12,259 nt of DNA from Thiobacillus sp. UBA2597 (GCA_002339725.1 DDKN01000002.1:1-12259), one strand, 5' to 3'. Positions 1 to 7,394 are shown, numbered from the stretch's first letter. The notes: a model not told the origin generated them from the letters alone. Numbers and translations are program-made.

Positions 1-30
1 TTGACGCGAGAGCAGTTGTAACCGGCCTCG

Positions 31-36
31 TATAAT
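31..36 (+). promoter_or_regulatory. Candidate -10 box before the TM-helix gene
   Basis: A perfect TATAAT lies 21 nt upstream of the ATG at 58. A TTGACG sits at positions 1-6, but the 24-nt spacer is too long for a normal sigma-70 promoter, and the nearer TTGTAA (16-21) is too close. If the -10 is used, transcription would begin near 43 and leave a very short leader carrying the GGAG at 45-48. The -10 match is seen; its use is inference. Confidence 0.35.
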
Positions 37-57
37 CATTCACACGGAGACATCACG

Positions 58-744
58 ATGGAGTACGCCATGCAACAGATCGATATCTTTGTCGCCTCGC
101 TCACCTCGTTCTGGACCGAGTTCGCCCGTTTCGTGCCGCAACTGATCGCCGCCGCCATCCTGCTGCTGCTGGGCTGGATGCTGGCCAAGGTGGCGCGCTC
201 CGCCGTGATGCGCCTGCTCAAGCTGCTGCACTTCGACAAGGCCACCGAGAAATCCGGCCTGGAGTCCTTCCTCAAGCATGCCGAACTCGACGTCTCGGTC
301 GCCTCCATCCTGGGCAACCTGGTCTACTGGCTCATCATCCTGGTCATGATCGTCACCGTCGCCAACAGCCTGGGCCTGCAGATGGTGGCCGATCTGTTCA
401 ACAAGGTGGTGCTCTACATCCCCAACGTGATCGTCGCCATCCTGGTCCTGGTGTTCGGCACCATCCTGGCCCGCTTCATCAACCGCCTGGTCTTCGCCTG
501 GCTCAACAACGTGGGCTTTTCCGGCGCGCTCACCGTCTCCACCTTCTCCGAATACGCGATGCTGGTGTTCGTCTTCTTCATCGCCATGGAGCAGTTGCAG
601 ATCGCCAACGAGCTTTTGACCGCCGCCTTCGTCATTGCCTTCGGCGCCGTGGGCCTGGCCTTCGCCATCGCCTTCGGCCTGGGCTCGAAGGACGTGGCGG
701 CCCGCGTCATCGAGCAGATGGTGAGCAAGAAGAAAAACGATTGA
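58..744 (+). CDS. Conserved-TM-helix (MscS-related) small membrane protein
   Basis: A 228-residue integral inner-membrane protein with about five hydrophobic segments (roughly residues 27-50, 83-108, 115-142, 160-180 and 186-208). The C-terminal run with AFGAVGLAFAIAFGLGSKD followed by VAARVI is the signature of the 'conserved TM helix' repeats related to MscS channels. The cytoplasmic beta-domain of true MscS proteins is absent, and the protein stops soon after this helix with a lysine-rich tail. It may be a minimal channel or a membrane scaffold; ion conduction is not shown by the sequence. The start at 58 has GGAG at 45-48 with suitable spacing; an in-frame ATG at 70 is an alternative. It converges on rluB and has no visible operon partner in the window. 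Confidence 0.85.
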   Translation: MEYAMQQIDIFVASLTSFWTEFARFVPQLIAAAILLLLGWMLAKVARSAVMRLLKLLHFDKATEKSGLESFLKHAELDVSVASILGNLVYWLIILVMIVTVANSLGLQMVADLFNKVVLYIPNVIVAILVLVFGTILARFINRLVFAWLNNVGFSGALTVSTFSEYAMLVFVFFIAMEQLQIANELLTAAFVIAFGAVGLAFAIAFGLGSKDVAARVIEQMVSKKKND

Positions 745-750
745 ATCGCG

Positions 751-776
751 TGGCCGGGGTCGGCGGGCCCCGGCCA
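751..776. terminator. GC-rich hairpin between convergent genes
   Basis: TGGCCGGGG (751-759) pairs perfectly with CCCCGGCCA (768-776) around an 8-nt loop, in the 54-nt gap between the convergent TM-helix gene and rluB. A second small hairpin (GCCTC 779-783 with GAGGC 791-795) follows. Neither strand has a T-tract after the stem, so it is not a textbook intrinsic terminator. It could still stop or stabilise transcript ends from both sides. Confidence 0.4.
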
Positions 777-798
777 GGGCCTCGCGCTGTGAGGCTCC

Positions 799-1833
799 TC
801 AGCTCTGCGGCTTGTTGCCGCGCGCTGCCAGGCGGCGCCGGTAGGGATGCACCGATTTGCTGACAGCCTCCGGCTCCGACTGCGGCAAGGCCTTTTCCTG
901 ACGCGTTGACGGGGGCCTGGCCTGGCCGCGCGCCGGCGGCCTGGCTTTCTGCGGGGCCAGCCGCTCCCCCTTGGCCAGTACCAGCGCGCCGTTTGACCTG
1001 CCGTTCCAGCGCAGCACCTTGGCCACCTCGTCCGGCGTCAGCTCCAGGCGCTGGCCGCGCTTTAGGCGCGGCGGCAGGCTGATCGGCCCGAAGCGCACCC
1101 GGATCAGCCGGCTCACGGTCAGGCCCAATGCCTCGAACAGACGGCGCACCTCGCGGTTGCGGCCTTCCTTGATCACCAGGTTGTACCACTTGTTGGCGCC
1201 CTCGCCGCCGCCGACCGTGATGCTCTCGACCCGGGCCTCGCCGTCTTCCAGCTGAACCCCGGTCTTCAGGGCCTGGATCTGTTCCGGCGTCAGCTCGTCA
1301 CCCAGCACGCGCACGGCGTATTCGCGCTCGACATCGAAGCGCGGATGCATGAAGCGATTGGCCAGCTCGCCGTTGGTGGTGAAGATGAGCAGGCCCTCGG
1401 TGTTGTAGTCGAGGCGGCCGATGGCGATCCAGCGCTCGCCCTTGAGCTTGGGCAGTTGGTCGAACACGCTGGGCCGGCCCTGGGGATCGTCGCGCGAGAC
1501 GATCTCGCCCTCGGGCTTGTGATAGAGCAGGATGCGCGGCTGGTTGGCCGCATCCCAGGGCAGGCGCACCACCCGGCCGTCGACCCGGACCACATCGTTC
1601 GGTGTCACCCGGTCGCCCACCTGCACCGGCTGACCGTTGACCGAGACCCGGCCGGTGGCGATCAGCATCTCCATGTCGCGGCGCGATCCGAGACCGGCCG
1701 CGGCCAGCATCTTGTGCAGTTTCTCGCTGCTGGGCTGCGCCGGTTGCCGACGCTGGGCATGGTATTGGCGCTGGGGGCTGGGCTGGCGGGGCGCCGCATT
1801 GCCGCCGCGCTGGCGAAAAGGCGGCCTAGACAT
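799..1833 (-). CDS. rluB: 23S rRNA pseudouridine synthase, RluB type
   Basis: Member of the RsuA/RluB/RluE/RluF family, which converts a specific uridine in rRNA to pseudouridine; RluB acts on 23S rRNA near U2605 in E. coli. The 344-residue product has a basic N-terminal tail (1-36), an S4 RNA-binding domain (about 37-84, LHKMLAAAGLGSRR) and the catalytic motif GRLDYNTEG, where D142 is the expected nucleophile. The motif NREVRRLFEALG (226-237) follows. The C-terminal 65 residues are basic and low in complexity, common in RluB. I chose the ATG at 1833 (MSRPPF) because it overlaps the scpB stop by 8 nt; the longer reading frame adds 19 unsupported residues. The scpA-scpB-rluB order is frequent in proteobacteria. 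RluF or RluE are less likely given the S4 domain, length and context. Confidence 0.93.
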   Translation of the reverse strand: MSRPPFRQRGGNAAPRQPSPQRQYHAQRRQPAQPSSEKLHKMLAAAGLGSRRDMEMLIATGRVSVNGQPVQVGDRVTPNDVVRVDGRVVRLPWDAANQPRILLYHKPEGEIVSRDDPQGRPSVFDQLPKLKGERWIAIGRLDYNTEGLLIFTTNGELANRFMHPRFDVEREYAVRVLGDELTPEQIQALKTGVQLEDGEARVESITVGGGEGANKWYNLVIKEGRNREVRRLFEALGLTVSRLIRVRFGPISLPPRLKRGQRLELTPDEVAKVLRWNGRSNGALVLAKGERLAPQKARPPARGQARPPSTRQEKALPQSEPEAVSKSVHPYRRRLAARGNKPQS

Positions 1834-2674
1834 GCTGGGCATCCGGCTGGCTCGGCTCCGGACTCGGGCGCATGGCCTCGCCATTGGCAACGGCCGGCGT
1901 CTCGGCGGTCATCTCGGCCTCAGCCTCGGTCAGCGCCTCTTCGGCCAACACGTCGATCCCGGCCTCCTCGAGCTCCAGTGGTGCGTCCTCGAACAGGTCG
2001 CGCGCCACCTCGGGCAGCGGCGGCAGTTCGGCCAGGGAACGCAGGCCGAGGTCGCTCAGGAAGCGCTTGGTCGTGGCGTAGAGCGCGGGCCGGCCGGGCA
2101 CGTCCTTGTGGCCGACCGATTCGATCCAGCCGCGTTCCTCCAGGGTCTTGATGATCTGGCTGTTCACGGCGACGCCGCGGATCTCCTCGATGTCGCCGCG
2201 GGTAACCGGCTGGCGGTAGACGATGATGGCCAGGGTCTCCAGCACGGCGCGGGAATACTTGGGCGGCTTCTCCGGGTTGAGCCGGTCGAGGTGCTCCTGC
2301 ATCTCGGTCCGGGTCTGGAAGCGCCAGCCCTCCGCCACGCTGACCAGCTCCACGCCCCGCCCCTGCCAATCGGCCTGCAGCGATTCCAGAGCACGGCGCA
2401 CGAAGTCGTTGGTCAGCTCGACGGCGAAGGCCTTCTTCAGCTCGGCCAGGGTGAGCGGGCCGGCGCTCGACAGCAGCACGGCCTCGAGCACGCGCTTGAC
2501 GTCGTCCAGGCTGTTGACGCCGGCAATGGTGTTTTCTTCCTCGAAAACGGCCGCCGGCTGTTCATTCGAAGCCGCCTCGGCGGCATTCGGTTCGGCTTCG
2601 ACAGCCAAGGCTGCAGTGTCCGGCTCGGCCGCTTCGATTTCAGGGTTCGGTTGGGGTATAGGCAAGTCGTGCAT
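1826..2674 (-). CDS. scpB: Segregation and condensation protein B
   Basis: ScpB is the kite-type winged-helix partner of ScpA and SMC in the bacterial condensin complex that organises and helps segregate the chromosome. The 282-residue product has an acidic N-terminal extension (1-55), a first winged helix from about 56 (LDDVKRVLEAVLLSSAGPLT) and a second starting near 140 (YSRAVLETLAIIVYRQPVTR), followed by GRPALYATTKRFL (194-206). An acidic, Glu/Ala-rich tail runs from about 225 to the end. Both tails make it longer than ScpB proteins of about 200 residues. The ATG at 2674 lies inside scpA (35-nt overlap), without a strong Shine-Dalgarno. A TTG at 2704 would lengthen the overlap and is less likely; a TTG at 2608, just past the scpA stop, is a weaker alternative. 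Translational coupling to scpA is inferred. Confidence 0.93.
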   Translation of the reverse strand: MHDLPIPQPNPEIEAAEPDTAALAVEAEPNAAEAASNEQPAAVFEEENTIAGVNSLDDVKRVLEAVLLSSAGPLTLAELKKAFAVELTNDFVRRALESLQADWQGRGVELVSVAEGWRFQTRTEMQEHLDRLNPEKPPKYSRAVLETLAIIVYRQPVTRGDIEEIRGVAVNSQIIKTLEERGWIESVGHKDVPGRPALYATTKRFLSDLGLRSLAELPPLPEVARDLFEDAPLELEEAGIDVLAEEALTEAEAEMTAETPAVANGEAMRPSPEPSQPDAQHV

Positions 2675-3500
2675 GGATCGGGGCGAAGGGTTCGTTCTGG
2701 ACAAGATCGATCAGGCGCTCGCGCGTGAGCTCGAGCAGGGCGAGAAAGGTGACCACCAGCTCGGGCCGGCCCGCCTCGGGATTGAACAGATCGGTGAACA
2801 GGGCATAGCTCGATTCCTGCAGCCGCTTGAGGATGCGGCTCATGTGCTCGCGCACCGACAGTTCCTGACGGCCGATGCGGTGGTGCTTGTGGCGCGAGGC
2901 CCGCTTGAGGATGTCGCGCCAGGCGGCGAGCAGGTCGTCCGGATTGACCTGGGGCAGACGGCGCACCGCCAGTTTCTCGACCCAGACGTTGACCGGCATG
3001 AAGTCGCGCCCGATCAGCGGCGCGGCGTTCAGATTGTGCGCCGCCTTCTTCATCTGTTCGTATTCCAGCAGGCGGCGCACCAGCTCGGCACGCGGGTCGA
3101 CCTCCTCGCCCTCCTCCAGCTTCTCCGGCCGCGGCAGCAGCATGCGCGACTTGATCTCGATCAGCATGGCGGCCATGACCAGGTATTCGGCCGCCATGTC
3201 GAGCCGGGTGCGGCGCATGGCCTCGACATAGTCGATGTACTGCCGGGTCAGCTCGGCCATGGGGATGTCGAGCACGTCGATGTTGTTGCGCCGGATCAGC
3301 CACAAGAGCAGATCGAGCGGGCCCTCGAAGGCGTCGAGGATGACCTCCAGCGCATCCGGCGGGATGTACAGGTCCTGCGGCAGCTCCAGCCAGGGCTGGC
3401 CGAGCACGCGGGCAATGGCATGCGCCTCGGCCTGGGCAGCCGTTGCCTCGGCGGCCCCGGGGGCCTCGGCGACAGTCTCGGTATCGATCATCTCGTTCAT
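2640..3500 (-). CDS. scpA: Segregation and condensation protein A
   Basis: ScpA is the kleisin subunit that bridges the SMC heads and binds ScpB. The 286-residue product shows the kleisin N-terminal signature FEGPLDLLLWLIRRNNIDV (58-76) followed by IPMAELTRQYIDY, then KSRMLLPRP (118-126). The C-terminal winged helix is near the end (VVTFLALLELTRE). The first 45 residues are an Ala/Glu-rich extension. Start: the ATG at 3500 has no clear Shine-Dalgarno; an ATG three codons in (3491) has GGA upstream and is equally possible. A 115-nt gap separates it from the DUF3147-like gene, so it may have its own promoter, although only a weak TAAGAT (3580-3575) was seen there. Confidence 0.94.
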   Translation of the reverse strand: MNEMIDTETVAEAPGAAEATAAQAEAHAIARVLGQPWLELPQDLYIPPDALEVILDAFEGPLDLLLWLIRRNNIDVLDIPMAELTRQYIDYVEAMRRTRLDMAAEYLVMAAMLIEIKSRMLLPRPEKLEEGEEVDPRAELVRRLLEYEQMKKAAHNLNAAPLIGRDFMPVNVWVEKLAVRRLPQVNPDDLLAAWRDILKRASRHKHHRIGRQELSVREHMSRILKRLQESSYALFTDLFNPEAGRPELVVTFLALLELTRERLIDLVQNEPFAPIHARLAYTPTEP

Positions 3501-3615
3501 CCGCGCGGCTGCGGTGGTTTTTTTATTCGGTTTCGAATGGCCTGGCGGCCATGGCTTGTGCAGGATTGGGCTCCATCTTACCCGGTTTTCGCGCCCCTGA
3601 ATTATTGCTTATGAA

Positions 3616-3966
3616 TCAGAGTGATACGCCTAATTTGCGGAGCAAGGGCAGGGCCGCGCAGTAAACCCCGGCGGTGGCGGCCCCGGCCCCGGCCAGGCTC
3701 AGCCAGAACCCCGCCCCCAGCTTGAGCAGCCAGGGCAGGATCAGGAAAAAGACCAGGGAAGGCAGCACCAGCCAGAAGATCTGCTGCGAGAGCGCAACGA
3801 TGCGGGCCTCGCCCGCCCCTTCCAGCTGCAGCCAGACGAAGGCCAGCAGCGAAGTCAGCGGCAAGGCGGCGATCAGGGCGGCAAAGCCGCTGTGCCGCTT
3901 GGCGATCTCAGACACGGCCACGATGACCAGGGCCGAGAGCAGGACCTTGGCGGCGTAATACAGCAT
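3616..3966 (-). CDS. DUF3147-like small membrane protein
   Basis: A 116-residue, very hydrophobic protein with four likely membrane helices (about 5-20, 27-47, 62-84 and 88-108). Its wording, with 'LIAALPLTSLLAFVWL' and 'QQIFWLVLPSLVFFLILPWLL', resembles the DUF3147 family of unknown function as I remember it. No catalytic motif is visible. The ATG at 3966 shares its A with the trpS stop (TGATG), which fixes the start and implies translational coupling to trpS; a much longer open frame upstream lies inside trpS and is a shadow. Its placement just after trpS does not reveal a function. Confidence 0.82.
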   Translation of the reverse strand: MLYYAAKVLLSALVIVAVSEIAKRHSGFAALIAALPLTSLLAFVWLQLEGAGEARIVALSQQIFWLVLPSLVFFLILPWLLKLGAGFWLSLAGAGAATAGVYCAALPLLRKLGVSL

Positions 3967-5168
3967 CAGCCGTAGTTGAGGCCCATGGCCTCGCGCACGT
4001 CGCGCATGGTCTCGCGCGCCAGGTCGCGGGCCTTTTCGCAGCCGTCGGCGATGATGCTGCGCACCAGGTCCGGCTCCTCGGTATAGGCCCGGGCCCGCTC
4101 CTGGATCGGCGCCAGCTCGCGCAGCACCGCCTCGATCACCGGCTGCTTGCACTCGATGCAGCCGATGCCGGCTGAGGTGCAGCCCTGGGTCACCCAGGCG
4201 CGCACCGCGTCGTTGGAATAGACCTGATGGAACTGCCAGACCGGGCATTTCTCGGGGTTGCCGGCGTCGGTGCGCCGCACCCGGGCCGGGTCGGTCGGCA
4301 TGGTGCGGATCTTCTTGCTCACCGCCTCCGGGTCTTCCCGCAGGGCGATGGTGTTGTGGTAGGACTTGGACATCTTCTGGCCGTCCAGGCCCGGCATCTT
4401 CGAGGCCTCGGTCAGCAGGGCCTCGGGCTCGGTCAGGATCATCTTGCCGCCGCCCTCAAGGTAGCCGTACAGCCGCTCCTTGTCGCCCAGGCTCAGGTTC
4501 TGGGCCTCGGCCAGGATGGCGCGGGCCGATTCCAGGGCCTCCTCGTCGCCCTGCTCCTGGTAGCGGGTGCGCAATTCCGTGTAGAGCTTGGCCTTCTTGC
4601 CGCCCAGCTTCTTCACCGCGGCCTCGGCCTTTTCCTCATAGCCCGGCTCGCGGCCATACAGGTGATTGAAGCGGCGCGCGATCTCGCGCGAAAACTCGAT
4701 GTGCGGCACCTGGTCCTCGCCCACCGGCACCCGGTTGGCCCGGTAGATCAGGATGTCGGCCGATTGCAGCAGGGGATAGCCGAGAAAACCATAGGTCGCC
4801 AGGTCCTTGTCCGTCAGCTTCTCCTGCTGGTCCTTGTAGGTCGGCACCCGTTCCAGCCAGCCCAGCGGCGTCATCATGGACAGCAAAAGATGCAGCTCGG
4901 CGTGCTCGATCACCTGCGACTGGATGAACAGCGTGGCCCGGGTGGGATCGACCCCCGCGGCGAGCCAGTCGATCACCATCTGCCAGGTGTGTTCCTCCAG
5001 CGCCTGCGGGTTGTCGTAGTGCGTGGTCAGGGCGTGCCAGTCGGCGACGAAGAACAGACACTCGTATTCGTGCTGCAGCTTCAGCCAATTCTTGAGCACG
5101 CCATGGTAATGGCCCAGGTGCAGGCTGCCCGTCGGGCGCATGCCGGAGAGGACGCGATCAGCGTACAT
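3966..5168 (-). CDS. trpS: Tryptophanyl-tRNA synthetase, long form
   Basis: Class Ic aminoacyl-tRNA synthetase that charges tRNA-Trp with tryptophan using ATP in the cytoplasm. The 400-residue product has the HIGH-type signature HLGH at 17-20 (after RPTGSL) and KMSKS at 265-269 (in LDGQKMSKSYHN). It is about 65 residues longer than E. coli TrpS. The extra length is a charged, Lys/Glu-rich segment at roughly 173-250, between the Rossmann fold and KMSKS. Cysteines C308, C330, C337 and C340 form C-x21-C-x6-C-x2-C, close to the Fe-S motif described for Thermotoga maritima TrpRS. The ATG at 5168 has a good Shine-Dalgarno (AGGGA at 5179-5175) that overlaps the stop codon of the upstream protease gene, 9 nt away. 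Confidence 0.97.
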   Translation of the reverse strand: MYADRVLSGMRPTGSLHLGHYHGVLKNWLKLQHEYECLFFVADWHALTTHYDNPQALEEHTWQMVIDWLAAGVDPTRATLFIQSQVIEHAELHLLLSMMTPLGWLERVPTYKDQQEKLTDKDLATYGFLGYPLLQSADILIYRANRVPVGEDQVPHIEFSREIARRFNHLYGREPGYEEKAEAAVKKLGGKKAKLYTELRTRYQEQGDEEALESARAILAEAQNLSLGDKERLYGYLEGGGKMILTEPEALLTEASKMPGLDGQKMSKSYHNTIALREDPEAVSKKIRTMPTDPARVRRTDAGNPEKCPVWQFHQVYSNDAVRAWVTQGCTSAGIGCIECKQPVIEAVLRELAPIQERARAYTEEPDLVRSIIADGCEKARDLARETMRDVREAMGLNYG

Positions 5169-5177
5169 GCGGTTTCC

Positions 5178-5882
5178 CTAACTCAAAACGATCTGGATCA
5201 GCGCCAGCATGTCCGTCGGCTCGATGCCGAAGATCATGCCGACCAGGGTGAACAACGCCTGAATCAATGGCCAGATGATGAGGCCGAGCAGCCCCATGAA
5301 CATCAAGGCGATCAGGATGATCAGGCCATAAGGCTCGACGCGCGACAGGGCATAGGCCAGACGCGGCGGCAGCAGCGAGACCGCGATGCGACCGCCGTCG
5401 AGCGGCGGCAGGGGGATCAGGTTCAAGGCCATCAGCACCGCATTGATAAACACCCCCGCCGCGCCCATCAAGACGAGCGGCGTGGAAAACCCGCCCGGGT
5501 GCAGGGCGATGCCGAGCTTGATCATGGCCGCCCAAAACAGGGCCATGACCAGATTGGCGCCCGGGCCGGCTGCGGCTACCCAGAGCATGTCGCGTTTCGG
5601 CCGGCGCAGGTTGTTGAAGTTCACCGGCACCGGCTTGGCCCAGCCGAACAGGATGCTGCCGGCGCCCGCCAGTTTGGCCAAAAGCAGGATCGTCGCCGGC
5701 ACGATGATGGTGCCGATGAGATCGATATGACGCAGCGGATTCAAAGTGATCCGGCCCATCATCTCCGCCGTGCGGTCCCCGAACATCCGGGCGACATAGC
5801 CGTGCGCCGCCTCGTGCAGGGTAATGGCGAAGATCACCGGCAGGGCGAAGATGGCGATTTTCTGAATGAGATTGAGTTCCAT
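5178..5882 (-). CDS. Site-2 protease family (M50) intramembrane metalloprotease
   Basis: A zinc intramembrane protease of the M50 family. The 234-residue protein has the zinc-binding HEAAH motif at 23-27 in the first membrane helix and the second ligand motif NLIPLPPLDGGR (154-165), where D162 should bind zinc. About six hydrophobic segments are present. It has neither PDZ nor CBS domain, so it is the short type and not RseP, which cleaves RseA; its substrate is unknown. The ATG at 5882 has an AAAGG Shine-Dalgarno upstream and lies 12 nt after the yciO stop. Placement directly before trpS is a recurrent arrangement in betaproteobacteria from memory. Membrane-protein class is certain from the motifs; the physiological role is not. 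Confidence 0.92.
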   Translation of the reverse strand: MELNLIQKIAIFALPVIFAITLHEAAHGYVARMFGDRTAEMMGRITLNPLRHIDLIGTIIVPATILLLAKLAGAGSILFGWAKPVPVNFNNLRRPKRDMLWVAAAGPGANLVMALFWAAMIKLGIALHPGGFSTPLVLMGAAGVFINAVLMALNLIPLPPLDGGRIAVSLLPPRLAYALSRVEPYGLIILIALMFMGLLGLIIWPLIQALFTLVGMIFGIEPTDMLALIQIVLS

Positions 5883-5894
5883 GTCTGCCTTTGT

Positions 5895-6518
5895 TTACAG
5901 CCCGAGCCGGCTGGTGTCGCCCTTGCCCCGCCGCACGACCTCGAAGACCTCGCCCGACAGGTCGATCACCGTGGTCGGCTCGATGCCGCAGAAACCGGCC
6001 TCCAGGATCAGGTCCACCTGCTTGCCCAGGCGCGCGCGGATTTCCTCCGGGTCGTTGAGCGGGTAGTCGTCGCCGGGCAGGGCCAGGGTCGACGACAGGA
6101 TGGGTTCGCCCAGCTCCGCCAGCAAGGCGGCCACCACGGGGTGTTCCGGCACGCGCAGGCCGATGGTGCTGCGCTTGGGGTGGAGCAGGCGCTTGGGCAC
6201 TTCCTTGCCGGCCTCGAGGATGAAAGTATAACTGCCGGGGGTGACGCCCTTGAGCAGCCGGTACTGGCGGTTGTCGACCCGGGCGTAATGGGCGATCTCC
6301 GACAGGTCGCGACAGACCAGGGTGAAGTGATGGCGCTCGTCGACCCCGCGGATGGCGCGGATGCGCTCCATGCCCTGCTTGTTGCCGAGCATGCAGCCCA
6401 GGGCATAGCAGGAATCGGTGGGATAGACGATGACGCCGCCCTGCCTGAGGATCTTCACCGCCTCGCGGATCAGGCGCGGCTGGGGATTGTCCGGATGGAC
6501 CGAGAAATACTGCGCCAT
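5895..6518 (-). CDS. yciO: YciO, Sua5/YrdC/YciO-family protein
   Basis: A 207-residue member of the YrdC-like fold that binds RNA and nucleotides. It resembles E. coli YciO closely along its length: HPDNPQPRLI (8-17), GGVIVYPTDSCYALGC (27-42), CRDLSE (69-74), PGSYTFIL (94-101), KRSTIGLRVP (115-124) and PTTVIDLSGE (181-190). The Sua5/TsaC relatives make threonylcarbamoyl-AMP for tRNA t6A modification; YciO's own role is less certain, so I do not assign t6A synthesis. The ATG at 6518 (MAQYFSVHPD) matches the E. coli start and lies 5 nt after the PHP gene stop. The reading frame extends further upstream inside the PHP gene but is not coding there. Confidence 0.94.
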   Translation of the reverse strand: MAQYFSVHPDNPQPRLIREAVKILRQGGVIVYPTDSCYALGCMLGNKQGMERIRAIRGVDERHHFTLVCRDLSEIAHYARVDNRQYRLLKGVTPGSYTFILEAGKEVPKRLLHPKRSTIGLRVPEHPVVAALLAELGEPILSSTLALPGDDYPLNDPEEIRARLGKQVDLILEAGFCGIEPTTVIDLSGEVFEVVRRGKGDTSRLGL

Positions 6519-6523
6519 GCGGG

Positions 6524-7354
6524 TTACCAGGCGGACCAGACCGGGCGGCAGCGTGCCGGCAGGGGCGGCAGCTTGCCCAACTCGCGCCCGTTTTCGCCCG
6601 GGGCGTGAAAATCGGAGCCAACCGAGGCATAGAGGCCGAATTCCTGGGCGAGGTCGGCATAGACCGGCACCTGATCCGGGGTGTGGCTGCCGGTGCAGAC
6701 CTCGACCGCCTCGCCGCCGGCGGCCTTGAATTCCTCGAACAGCAGGTGGCGCTTGTCCCTGCCCATCAGGTAGCGGCCGGGGTGGGCCAGCACCGCCATG
6801 CCGCCGGCCGCCCGGATCCAGCCCACCGCCTCGGTCAAGCTGGCCCATTCGTGGTGGACGTAGCCAGGCTTGCCCTTGACCAGGTATTTTTTGAACACCG
6901 TTTTGATGTTGCGCACATGGCCCTTGTCGACCAGGAAGCGGGCGAAGTGGGAGCGGCCGATCAGTTCCTTGTTTTCGGCGAAGGCATAGGCGCCTTCCAG
7001 TGCGCCGGCAATGCCCAGCTTGGCCAGGGCCTCGGCGATCTTTCGGGCCCGCTCGGCCCGCCCGGCGCGGTTGCGTTCCAGACCGGCCACGATCGCCGCG
7101 TGCTCGGGGTCGACCTTGAGGCCGACGATGTGCACGGTGTTGCCGCCCCAGGTGACGGAGACCTCGACGCCAGGCACCAGCTCGATGCCGTATTGCCCGG
7201 CGGCCTTTCGCGCCTCGGCCAAACCGCGCACGTCGTCGTGGTCGGTCAGGGCCAGCACCTTGACGCCCTGTTCATGGGCGCGCTGAACCAGTTCACGGGG
7301 AGAGAGGGTGCCGTCGGAAACTCGGGAGTGGCAATGAAGGTCGTAGGGCGACAT
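6524..7354 (-). CDS. PHP-domain phosphoesterase (RNase AM / YciV type)
   Basis: A 276-residue polymerase-and-histidinol-phosphatase (PHP) domain protein related to E. coli YciV (RNase AM), which is reported to hydrolyse 3',5'-nucleoside bisphosphates and trim RNA 5' ends. All expected metal ligands are visible: H7 and H9 (DLHCHS), D38 and H39 (TDHD at 37-40), E64 (GVEV), H136 (GRSHFAR), H191 (AHPGR), D248 and H250 (GSDFH). The length is near the 293 residues of YciV. I chose ATG at 7354, giving MSPYDLHCHS, because it matches the family start; a TTG at 7381 would add 9 unsupported residues. It is the first gene of the minus-strand block and has a candidate extended -10 promoter about 30 nt upstream. 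No strong Shine-Dalgarno is present. Confidence 0.93.
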   Translation of the reverse strand: MSPYDLHCHSRVSDGTLSPRELVQRAHEQGVKVLALTDHDDVRGLAEARKAAGQYGIELVPGVEVSVTWGGNTVHIVGLKVDPEHAAIVAGLERNRAGRAERARKIAEALAKLGIAGALEGAYAFAENKELIGRSHFARFLVDKGHVRNIKTVFKKYLVKGKPGYVHHEWASLTEAVGWIRAAGGMAVLAHPGRYLMGRDKRHLLFEEFKAAGGEAVEVCTGSHTPDQVPVYADLAQEFGLYASVGSDFHAPGENGRELGKLPPLPARCRPVWSAW

Positions 7355-7364
7355 GTAACAGTGC

Positions 7365-7394
7365 TTGAGAATCAGCGCCAAATCATAGCAAAAT
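7365..7394 (+). promoter_or_regulatory. Candidate promoter for the yciB operon
   Basis: TTGAGA (7365-7370, five of six to TTGACA) is followed after 18 nt by CAAAAT (7389-7394, four of six to TATAAT). A start near 7401 would give a leader of about 41 nt to the GTG at 7442. It lies in the 87-nt gap between divergent genes and overlaps the opposing promoter, so the two could compete. Sequence match only. Confidence 0.4.

Noticed and set aside
1..36. TTGACG with TATAAT as a standard promoter
   Set aside because: The spacer is 24 nt, well beyond the usual 16-18, so only the -10 was kept as a tentative feature.
1834..1890. Longer N-terminus of RluB from 1890
   Set aside because: It lies wholly within scpB, and the ATG at 1833 gives the usual basic N-terminal tail and a short overlap with scpB.
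1637..3614. Long plus-strand open frames opposite scpA, scpB and rluB
   Set aside because: They overlap clear condensin genes and have no recognisable domain; GC-rich third positions create such antisense frames.
4227..6608. 793-codon open frame on the plus strand
   Set aside because: It is antisense to trpS, the site-2 protease and yciO, all strongly recognised. Its product is His/Gln/Asp-rich and low in complexity, as expected from the opposite strand of high-GC genes.
5158..6660. 500-codon minus-strand frame overlapping yciO and the protease in another phase
   Set aside because: Pro/Arg/Gly-rich product with no family resemblance, while the other phase gives two well-known proteins.
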